The notes below the pieces were generated by a model. That model had not been told where the DNA came from and made no database searches. It saw only the letters and a list, made by a program, of their open reading frames with translations. A stretch of 13,160 bases of DNA from DASSWG01 sp035704905. GTDB lineage: Bacteria; Bacteroidota; Bacteroidia; Flavobacteriales; Flavobacteriaceae. The translations under genes were made by a program, and so were the position numbers. Position 1 is the first letter of the stretch; each line of letters opens with the position of its first letter. Below are positions 7,438-13,160 of this stretch, one piece after another. Location of the stretch: contig DASSWN010000155.1 in NCBI GenBank assembly GCA_035704905.1, positions 1 to 13,160 on the forward strand, in the 5' to 3' direction.

Positions 7438-10400
7438 ATGAATAAATATAACAAAGTTCTAACATTTTTGGGTTGTTTTCTACTTATTAGCTGCGCTTCT
7501 TTTGAACCCAAATATGCCGACGGACAACCGCAAGCAGATTTCGGTTATCCGGAAGGTAAAGATATAGAAACCACCATTTATTTGGTGGGAGATGCAGGTT
7601 ATTCCGACCCGCCCAATATTTCAAAAGGATTATTGACCCTTAAAAATACGTTGGACACGACTTCTTCAAAAAATGACATGGTAATTTTTTTGGGCGATAA
7701 TATTTATCCGGATGGAATGCCCCCCAAAGAAAGTCCACAGCGTACACGCAGCGAATATCGTGTCGATGCACAGCTAAATTCACTCACCGGTTTTAAGGGC
7801 AACATTTTGTTCATTACCGGAAATCACGAATGGTACAACGAAGGAATCCCCGGAATAGAACGCGAAGCTGCCTACATCGAAAAACGGTTGGGAAAAGAAG
7901 ATGTATGGGCGCCAAAACCGGGCTGTGGATTTGAAATTCAGGAAATTTCGGATAATGTGGTGCTGTTTATCCTCGATACCCAATGGTTTTTGGAAGATTG
8001 GAACGACCATCCGGAAGTCAATAAAGATTGTCCCGAAATGCGTTCGCGAGAGGCGGTTTTAGAGGAAATCGAATCGGAACTGGAAGATTATCCGAACAAA
8101 ACGATCGTCTTTGCCATGCACCATCCTTTATATAGCAACGGCGTGCATGGCGGACAATTTCCGCTGAACCGCCACCTCTATCCCACACAGCGTTTGATTC
8201 CCCTACCAATTCTTGGCTCATTGGCTACCTTAATTCGAACAGCGGGCGGGGTTTCCATACAAGATTTGCAAAACAAACGATATAAAAGTATGGTTGGCAG
8301 GTTGACCACCATTGCCCAAAATGCCGAGCGGCTGGTTTTTGTTTCCGGCCATGAACATTCGCTTCAATACATAAAACATGAAAATATTACGCAAATCGTT
8401 TCGGGGTCCGGATCAAAAGCCACCTTCGTTTCCTTGAGCAATGACGGATTGTTCGCTTCTCCCCAACAGGGTTTTGCAAAATTGGATATTTTCAAGGATG
8501 GTTCCTCATGGGTGAGTTACTATACAAACGACAACAATAAACCGGAAACGGTGTACCAAACGGAAGTTTTCCCGCCACCAAAAGAATATCCGGTTGATTC
8601 TTTGCCCGATAAGTTTCCAAAGACAGTTCTGGAGTCGGTTTATGAAACCAATGAAAATTTGAACAGTGATTTTTATAACAGCCTTTTTGGGAAACGCTAT
8701 GGAAATTTATATACCACAAAAATCGAAGTACCCATTGCCGATTTGGACACCTTGTACGGCGGCATGGAAATTTTGAGCGCAGGGGGCGGACACCAAACAA
8801 AATCGCTGGCGGCAAAAGATTCAGAAGATCATGAATACCGCTTGCGGCAAATTGCCAAAAGTGCCTTGCTGCTCATTCAAAACACAGCCTTCCAAGAGGA
8901 ACCAGTGGAAAAAAAATTCAAAAACACCATTATTGAAGATGCCCTGAACGATTTTTTCACCTCTTCGCACCCGTTTGCGTTTATGACCATTCCCACGCTC
9001 TCCGAAGCCGCCGGAATATATCATACTTATCCCGAACTTTATTATCTCCCGAAACAGGATAATCTGAAAACCTTCAATTATGAATTTGGAAATGAATTGT
9101 TCATGATCGAAAAGCATCCTGGTGAAAGTTATTTGGATACAAAGCTATGGGGCAACCCAAACGAAGATATTGAAAACACCGCCGGGGTTTATGCGCGCCT
9201 TCGTCGAGATGAAAAATACTCGGTCGATGAAAAAACCTATATCCGCGCCCGAATATTCGACATGCTGATTGGTGATTTTGACAGGCATGAAGGCCAATTT
9301 AGCTGGGCAGAACACAAAAAAGAAAATGGCGAACATTATTTTGTGCCTATTCCGGAAGATCGCGATCAGGCATTTGCCGATTTCGACGGTCCATTTTTCG
9401 GCACTTTGCGTGCTTTGGTCGGTTTTGCCAAACAATTTGCCCGGTACGGCCCCACAGTCCACAACGTAAAATGGCTCAATGCAGCGGGCTTGAGCATGGA
9501 CCGTACGCTAATTGAACATTTGGGAAAAGAAACTTGGATCGAACAAGCAAAATACCTTCAGGAACATCTGTCCGATTCCATTATAGAAAAAGCATTTTCA
9601 GCTCTACCGGTAGAATTTCAGAATGAATCAACAAAGAAATTGGCGGAAGATGTCAAGGCCAGACGGAACAATTTGGTAAAAATAACCGAACGCTATTATC
9701 GGTATATGGCAAAGCTACAAATCATCACGGCAACCGACAAAGATGATCATTTTGAAATTGAACGACTCCCGGAAGGAAAAACGCGCATAAAAGTATCGCG
9801 CATAAAAGACGGCAAAACCACAGAACCCTTTATCGACCGCACCTTCTATTCAGAAATAACCCATGAAATATGGGTATATGGCCTGGATGATGACGATGTT
9901 TTTGAAGTGCATGGAAATGGTGATGCTGATATTCACATCAAATTAATAGGTGGTTTGAACAACGATGTTTACCGCATTACTTCCGGCAAAAACCTAGCTA
10001 TTTACGACTATAAATCCAAGCCAAATACCTTCGAAAAAATCGGGAATGCCAATTTGCACATCACCGATAATTACGAATACAATCATTTCGATAAGGATAA
10101 AAAAATCTTTTCCACAAATTTGATTCTTCCGGCTTTCGGCTACAATCCCGATGACGGTTTCAAAATTGGCGTCACCGATGTTTATACGGTGAATGGTTTT
10201 AAAAGAAACCCCTTTTCCCAGCAACATAAATTAAGGGCGGGCTATTATTTTGCCACCAGTGGTTTCGATTTGGAATATGAAGCACAATTCGCCAATGTGG
10301 TAGGTTATTTCAACTTGCTGGTAGGCGCCTATTTCACCAGTCCCAATTTCACCCGTAATTTTTTTGGTTATGGCAATGAAACCCCAAATTTGGAAGATGA

Positions 10401-11163
10401 ACTTTCCAAAGATTACAACCGTATCCGTATTAGCCGAATGGGAGTGGACATTGGATTGATACGCGAAGGTCCTTTCGGCAGTAATTTCAGGTACAAAGCC
10501 ATTTTGCACAGTGTACAACTCGAAGCCACCGCAAACCGGTTTTTGGTCGATAATGTTGTTCCCTCCAGCACAACCACGGAATTTTACGATCGCAAGTATT
10601 TCGCCGGGGCGGAAGCAGCTTACTGGTACGACAGTTATGACCATATTTTGAACCCGACACGCGGAATGAAGTTTGAAGTTAGTGGTGGCATCAAAACCAA
10701 TGTGGAAGAAACCGAAAACACTTTCGGATTTATTAATTCGTATGTGGAATTTTACAATGCGTTGACGCGAAACCGAAAATGGGTTTTAAAAACAAATGCA
10801 CGAACCCGCTTCAACATAAGTGATGGATACGAATTTTATCAAGCGGCACAATTGGGCGGCGGCACCGGTTTGCGTGGTTACCGAAACGAGCGCTTTACCG
10901 GGAAAACAGCCTTTGCCGCAGGTGCCGATATTCGTTACAGCTTCGACGAATTCAATACCCGTTTTCTTCCGTTTCAAATTGGGGTGTATGTGGGCGGTGA
11001 TGTCGGAAGGGTTTGGGGCGAGCGCTTCGACAGCGATCGATGGCATAATGACTATGGCGGTGGCTTCTGGATAAACAGTGCCAATGCCATCAACGGAACT
11101 TTTGGTTTGTTTAATGGTGAAGACGGCCTGCGGTTTTCTTTCGGGTTCGGGTTTAGCTTTTAG
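7438..11163 (+). CDS. Lipoprotein: calcineurin-like phosphoesterase + kinase-like middle region + Omp85-type barrel
   Basis: A 1241-aa envelope protein with three parts. The signal peptide ends in a lipobox L-I-S-C (Cys19). Residues about 45-365 form a calcineurin-like metallophosphoesterase with all the metal motifs: G-D-A-G (Asp52), G-D-N (Asp87), G-N-H-E (Asn129 and His130), A-M-H-H-P (His228) and G-H-E-H (His305 and His307). Residues about 430-760 contain G-G-G-H-Q-T-K-S-L, I-G-D-F-D-R-H-E-G-Q (611-620) and P-I-P-E-D-R-D-Q-A-F (637-646). These resemble catalytic-loop and metal-binding motifs of HipA/FAM20-like kinases, by inference from memory. From about residue 890 to the final Phe1241 is a beta barrel with the Omp85 loop motif G-L-R-G-Y-R-N-E-R-F-T-G (1144-1155). 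The substrate is unknown. The ATG at 7438 starts the signal peptide directly. The gene is divergent from the HD-PycTM gene and nothing indicates an operon. Confidence 0.88.
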   Translation: MNKYNKVLTFLGCFLLISCASFEPKYADGQPQADFGYPEGKDIETTIYLVGDAGYSDPPNISKGLLTLKNTLDTTSSKNDMVIFLGDNIYPDGMPPKESPQRTRSEYRVDAQLNSLTGFKGNILFITGNHEWYNEGIPGIEREAAYIEKRLGKEDVWAPKPGCGFEIQEISDNVVLFILDTQWFLEDWNDHPEVNKDCPEMRSREAVLEEIESELEDYPNKTIVFAMHHPLYSNGVHGGQFPLNRHLYPTQRLIPLPILGSLATLIRTAGGVSIQDLQNKRYKSMVGRLTTIAQNAERLVFVSGHEHSLQYIKHENITQIVSGSGSKATFVSLSNDGLFASPQQGFAKLDIFKDGSSWVSYYTNDNNKPETVYQTEVFPPPKEYPVDSLPDKFPKTVLESVYETNENLNSDFYNSLFGKRYGNLYTTKIEVPIADLDTLYGGMEILSAGGGHQTKSLAAKDSEDHEYRLRQIAKSALLLIQNTAFQEEPVEKKFKNTIIEDALNDFFTSSHPFAFMTIPTLSEAAGIYHTYPELYYLPKQDNLKTFNYEFGNELFMIEKHPGESYLDTKLWGNPNEDIENTAGVYARLRRDEKYSVDEKTYIRARIFDMLIGDFDRHEGQFSWAEHKKENGEHYFVPIPEDRDQAFADFDGPFFGTLRALVGFAKQFARYGPTVHNVKWLNAAGLSMDRTLIEHLGKETWIEQAKYLQEHLSDSIIEKAFSALPVEFQNESTKKLAEDVKARRNNLVKITERYYRYMAKLQIITATDKDDHFEIERLPEGKTRIKVSRIKDGKTTEPFIDRTFYSEITHEIWVYGLDDDDVFEVHGNGDADIHIKLIGGLNNDVYRITSGKNLAIYDYKSKPNTFEKIGNANLHITDNYEYNHFDKDKKIFSTNLILPAFGYNPDDGFKIGVTDVYTVNGFKRNPFSQQHKLRAGYYFATSGFDLEYEAQFANVVGYFNLLVGAYFTSPNFTRNFFGYGNETPNLEDELSKDYNRIRISRMGVDIGLIREGPFGSNFRYKAILHSVQLEATANRFLVDNVVPSSTTTEFYDRKYFAGAEAAYWYDSYDHILNPTRGMKFEVSGGIKTNVEETENTFGFINSYVEFYNALTRNRKWVLKTNARTRFNISDGYEFYQAAQLGGGTGLRGYRNERFTGKTAFAAGADIRYSFDEFNTRFLPFQIGVYVGGDVGRVWGERFDSDRWHNDYGGGFWINSANAINGTFGLFNGEDGLRFSFGFGFSF

Positions 11164-11173
11164 AAGAGTGAAT

Positions 11174-11310
11174 AAGGATTAATGTTTAAGGATTAATGTT
11201 TAAGGATTAGTGTTTAAGGATTAGTGTTTAAGGATTAGTGTTTAAGGATTAGTGTTTAAGGATTAGTGTTTAAGGATTAGTGTTTAAGGATTAGTGTTTA
11301 AGGATTAATG
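11174..11310. repeat. 14-bp tandem repeat, nine full copies plus 11 bases
   Basis: The unit is AAGGATTARTGTTT. Copies 1, 2 and the partial copy 10 have A at the variable position, and copies 3 to 9 have G and are identical to one another. It begins 11 bases after the stop of the phosphoesterase-barrel gene. The 14-base period is not a multiple of three and no coding frame is implied. It is a likely variable-number locus. Confidence 0.95.
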
Positions 11311-11506
11311 GCTTGAAGCGGGCAAAGCGAAAAGTGATCGGTGATTGGGGGATTTAGTGATGGGGTGGTCGGTGATGGGGTGATGGAGTGATGGGGTGAT
11401 GGAGTGATCGGGTGATGGCTGTTGGCTGATTCCTAATCGCTAATGGCTAAAGGTTAATTGAGTTCGAAGCGGTTATGGAGAATCTGCGGAGTAGCTATGG
11501 AGTATA
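11311..11506. repeat. Non-coding stretch with GTGA octamer repeats and ATGGCTAA motifs
   Basis: From about 11331 the sequence is made of GTGA-containing units. The clearest block is 11372-11419, with six consecutive 8-base units alternating GTGATGGG and GTGATGGA and ending with GTGATCGG and GTGATGGC. It is followed by GCTAATGGCTAAAGG (about 11439-11453), related to the motif at 941 and 12339. The rest (11461-11506) holds loosely repeated TATGGAG words. I see no gene here. Confidence 0.7.
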
Positions 11507-11570
11507 GTCGGCATGGAGTCGGCTTAAGGTCGGCATGAAGTCGGCTTCGGGTCGGCATGAAGTCGGCTTG
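11507..11570. repeat. 22-bp tandem repeat (2.9 copies) made of 11-bp half units
   Basis: Units start at 11507, 11529 and 11551. Each reads GTCGGCATGRA followed by GTCGGCTT and a variable AAG or CGG, so GTCGGC recurs six times at 11-base spacing. It ends just before the promoter of the hypothetical gene at 11633. Confidence 0.9.
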
Positions 11571-11575
11571 GAAAA

Positions 11576-11607
11576 TTTGGAAAGTACGGAAATAAATTCT
11601 ATATTTA
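11576..11607 (+). promoter_or_regulatory. Promoter for the hypothetical gene at 11633
   Basis: TTTG (11576-11579), a 20-base spacer and TATATTTA (11600-11607) match the Bacteroidota TTTG / TAnnTTTG promoter except for the last base. The -7 element ends 25 bases before the GTG proposed as the start codon, a normal distance. The site helps decide the start of a frame that stays open further upstream. Confidence 0.5.
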
Positions 11608-11632
11608 CCTCTTACCCAATCCGTTCAATTCT

Positions 11633-12283
11633 GTGGGAGGCTTCAATTCCAAAAATAACAAAAATAATCCAAGTATCTATAAAAACTCTGATGAATTTAG
11701 ATTGTGCAGTTTATTTGTCAAGGAGTTTAAAATTGGGCTACACCCGCTATTAAGGCATGTAAACGATGGAACACTCCATCAACGCTTGATGAGCTTGTTT
11801 ATGTCCATTAAGAACCTTGACCGAACCTCTGCCAAGGGAGCCCTGAATGTAGCGGAGGGATTGCAGACCTTAAAAGGAAAAGCACTGCTACAGCATTTTG
11901 TATTTACACCTAAGGTTGGAATTCGGCAGAGGTTTGGGAATCCAGAAATTAGCGAGAATGATTTTACTGTAAGCTGGACCGATTTTGAGATATCCCCAAC
12001 CCGATTCCCGAGAGGCGCAACGCACTTTGAACTTCAGTATTTGCTGCTTGTCTATGACCCTGAGCAAGAAATTTTCACGACTTATTCCGCAACTCCAGTT
12101 CGGAGATCAAAGAAAGATGCCGCCGGACATTTGGAATTGCGGATCGAGAGAACCAATTTCAAGAAAACAAATAGGCGATTTATACTAGCTTTAGGATTGC
12201 GGTATTTAGAGATTCTTGGGGATGAGGAGTATCCGCTTCTGGGTAAAAATGCGGTAGGGGTGGAAATTATTGGGGTTTTTTGA
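11633..12283 (+). CDS. Hypothetical protein, 216 aa, GTG start
   Basis: I do not recognise the family with confidence. The N-terminal third is basic and helical and contains N-S-D-E-F-R-L-C, D-G-T-L-H-Q-R-L-M-S-L-F and a K-N-L-D-R-T-S stretch. The C-terminal two thirds look beta-rich, with V-S-W-T-D-F-E-I, T-H-F-E-L-Q-Y-L-L-L-V-Y and a final G-V-E-I-I-G-V-F, perhaps an Ig- or Fn3-like sandwich (inference). There is no signal peptide, membrane segment or catalytic motif. The frame is open back to 11561 without an ATG. The GTG at 11633 is preferred because it opens G-G-F-N-S-K-N-N and lies 25 bases after a good promoter. The gene stands alone between repeat arrays, which suggests accessory status. 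My impression is that similar multi-copy orphan proteins occur in Flavobacteriaceae; a search would settle this. A decayed gene that has lost its original ATG is the alternative. Confidence 0.6.
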   Translation: MGGFNSKNNKNNPSIYKNSDEFRLCSLFVKEFKIGLHPLLRHVNDGTLHQRLMSLFMSIKNLDRTSAKGALNVAEGLQTLKGKALLQHFVFTPKVGIRQRFGNPEISENDFTVSWTDFEISPTRFPRGATHFELQYLLLVYDPEQEIFTTYSATPVRRSKKDAAGHLELRIERTNFKKTNRRFILALGLRYLEILGDEEYPLLGKNAVGVEIIGVF

Positions 12284-12516
12284 CGAGGTAGAATATCGGT
12301 GATTAAGTGATCGGTGATGGGGTGATGGAATTATTCATCAATGGCTAATGGCCAGCGTGTAATTGTTTAACCGATTAATCGCTGAGAATCACGAAACACG
12401 AATCAGGAGGGAAACCAATTCGGGATTCAGAATTCAAAATTATTGGGTGATTGAGTGATCGAGTGATTGGGTGATCGGTGATTGAAACAATAAAATTGCT
12501 ATTTCCTTTTTCCCAA
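12284..12516. repeat. Non-coding stretch with GTGA octamers and the dispersed ATGGCTAATGGC motif
   Basis: GTGA units occupy about 12297-12328 and 12445-12484. The clearest are GGGTGATT, GAGTGATC, GAGTGATT and GGGTGATC at 12445-12476. CAATGGCTAATGGCCA at 12339-12354 is identical to 941-956. I see no gene or terminator. Confidence 0.65.
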
Positions 12517-12527
12517 TCATGCCTTCT

Positions 12528-12563
12528 GCTCCCCCTCGCTACCGCACGATTGCATCGTGTGGG
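12528..12563 (-). repeat. REP-like palindrome at the 3' end of the first RAYT remnant (REP1)
   Basis: A nine-pair stem at 12542-12562, with one G-T mismatch, surrounds a three-base loop; its core is CACGAT-TGC-ATCGTG. Read on the minus strand, the stem is followed by a G-rich tail AGCGAGGGGGA. Stem plus tail align with the element at 12808-12849. Confidence 0.65.
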
Positions 12564-12774
12564 TTAAAGTACACTTCTGAAAATCGAATGCACGTGATTG
12601 GTCATAATGCACCAAGCTATAATTTCCATTCCTTTTTGTTTTTGAACAAAACGACAAACTTTCCAGCAAAATGTTTTTGTAGGCATTCCTTGTAAAAACA
12701 TCCAACCATTCCACGACGGCAAAGCTCACAAAATACAGTCCCACCAGATTATGGAATTTATAATTTCGACTCAT
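12564..12774 (-). pseudogene. RAYT (REP-associated tyrosine transposase, Y1_Tnp) remnant, frameshifted and truncated
   Basis: The start M-S-R-N-Y-K-F-H-N-L-V-G-L-Y-F-V-S-F-A is typical of the RAYT/IS200-like transposase family. As written, the frame turns into meaningless sequence after S-L-S-F-C and runs on to a stop at 12517. Removing one T on the minus strand (an A at 12645-12646 on the plus strand) restores Q-K-Q-K-G-M-E-I-I-A-W-C-I-M-T-N-H-V-H-S-I-F-R-S-V, including the HUH motif H-V-H that binds the catalytic metal. Coding similarity then stops at V-L-stop (12564-12566), immediately before the REP1 palindrome. More than half of the normal protein, including the catalytic tyrosine region, is missing. 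It cannot encode an active transposase. Its first 29 codons are nearly identical to those of the second remnant. Confidence 0.8.
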
Positions 12775-12780
12775 AAGGCT
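12691..12780. repeat. 90-bp direct repeat, copy 1
   Basis: Identical to 13071-13160 at 89 of 90 positions; the one difference is A at 12694 against G at 13074. It covers the first 28-29 codons of the RAYT frame plus six bases before its start. The offset between copies is exactly 380 bases. Confidence 0.95.
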
Positions 12781-13154
12781 AAAAGCACGAAAAGTCTAGA
12801 GTTTATTCCAGCGGGGGAACGCGATGCAATCGCGCACCAGCGGGGGAACCACCCTTTCCTGCTTTCTTGGGGATTGTTTTCAACGGCTTCTATGGTTTTC
12901 TTCGCGGTAAGCTTTTTTATATCGCGCAATATACCGGATGGGTCCTCGTTTCCAGAACGGAAAATAAAATGAACATGACTGGGCATAAAACAATAAGCAT
13001 AGACTTCCAAACTTTTGTGCGCCCTGCAATAATCCACACTTTGGACCAATACATCAAAATAGGTTTGCCGTGTGAAAACATCCAACCATTCCACGACGGC
13101 AAAGCTCACAAAATACAGTCCCACCAGATTATGGAATTTATAATTTCGACTCAT
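12771..13154 (-). pseudogene. RAYT (REP-associated tyrosine transposase, Y1_Tnp) remnant, C-terminally truncated
   Basis: An open frame of 127 codons that looks like the N-terminal half of a RAYT. It has the family start, V-Y-A-Y-C-F-M-P-S-H-V-H-F-I-F-R-S with the HUH motif (His60 and His62), then G-I-L-R-D-I-K-K-L-T-A-K-K and N-N-P-Q-E-S-R-K-G-W-F (93-103). At residue 103 the family sequence stops, and the last 24 codons are a translation of the REP2 element and its flank. The catalytic tyrosine region is absent, so transposition activity is not expected. Family members are commonly about 180-190 aa. The stop overlaps the start of the other remnant by three bases, which looks like a by-product of the repeat structure rather than translational coupling. 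Confidence 0.8.
12808..12849 (+). repeat. REP-like palindrome with flanking 13-bp direct repeats (REP2)
   Basis: CGCGAT-GCA-ATCGCG at 12820-12834 is a perfect six-pair hairpin. CCAGCGGGGGAAC occurs on both sides, at 12808-12820 and 12837-12849. The stem plus 3' G-rich tail align with REP1 in the opposite orientation, so the two form an inverted pair around the first RAYT remnant. The element also forms the artificial C-terminus of the second remnant. Confidence 0.7.
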
Positions 13155-13160
13155 AAGGCT
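13071..13160. repeat. 90-bp direct repeat, copy 2 (runs to the window end)
   Basis: Second copy of 12691-12780, reaching the last base of the window, so its true length is unknown. It includes the start of the second RAYT remnant. Confidence 0.95.

Noticed and set aside
7383..7511. A longer N-terminus for the HD-PycTM protein starting near 7511.
   Set aside because: It would overlap the signal-peptide region of the divergent gene, and the added residues do not look like the HD family. The ATG at 7382 starts directly before the domain.
6201..11163. A complete Pycsar anti-phage system.
   Set aside because: Only an effector-type membrane domain is present, fused to an HD enzyme. No pyrimidine cyclase and no other defence genes are in the window.
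11174..11570. A CRISPR array or telomere-like repeat.
   Set aside because: Repeats of 14, 8 and 22 bases are contiguous with no unique spacers, and no cas genes are near.
11535..11753. A 72-codon open frame overlapping the hypothetical gene.
   Set aside because: Its first part is a translation of the 22-bp repeat and the rest lies out of frame inside the better-supported gene at 11633.
12517..12563. Treating the first RAYT frame down to 12517 as real C-terminal coding sequence.
   Set aside because: After the frameshift this stretch is out of frame and then translates the REP1 element; the corrected frame stops at 12564.
12751..12972. A 73-codon plus-strand open frame.
   Set aside because: It lies antisense to the RAYT remnants and includes the REP2 element; it has no family features.

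Overview
The window looks like chromosomal DNA of a member of the Bacteroidota, most likely Flavobacteriaceae. The grounds are AT-rich DNA, few purine-rich Shine-Dalgarno sites, several promoter-like sites of the TTTG / TAnnTTTG type, a DUF4369-TlpA lipoprotein, and GTGA-type low-complexity intergenic repeats. No RNA gene and no CRISPR array is visible.

Positions 1-3659 are housekeeping-like: the 3' end of nadE (NAD+ synthetase), udk (uridine kinase) with a probable terminator, a small HsdR_N-type nuclease-fold protein on the minus strand, holA (DNA polymerase III delta) divergent from it, and a TlpA-like thioredoxin lipoprotein convergent with holA.

Positions 3798-11163 hold three larger conserved-looking genes. 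These are a 787-aa GAF-domain protein (+), an HD phosphohydrolase fused to a PycTM-type transmembrane domain (-, convergent with the GAF gene), and a 1241-aa envelope protein (+, divergent from the HD gene). The envelope protein joins a lipoprotein signal, a calcineurin-like phosphoesterase, a middle region with kinase-like motifs, and an Omp85-type beta barrel. The HD-PycTM protein and the three-part envelope protein are the most interesting genes here. There is no pyrimidine cyclase, so a complete Pycsar defence operon is not shown.

Positions 11164-13160 are accessory and repeat-rich. They contain a 14-bp tandem repeat (almost 10 copies), GTGA octamer arrays, a 22-bp repeat built from 11-bp halves, and one hypothetical gene with a well-placed promoter and a GTG start. 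Two decayed REP-associated tyrosine transposases (RAYTs) follow. Each RAYT remnant ends at a REP-like palindrome. The two palindromes show a compensatory base-pair change, and the two genes share a near-identical first 90 bp that breaks abruptly into unrelated sequence. The window ends inside that repeat.
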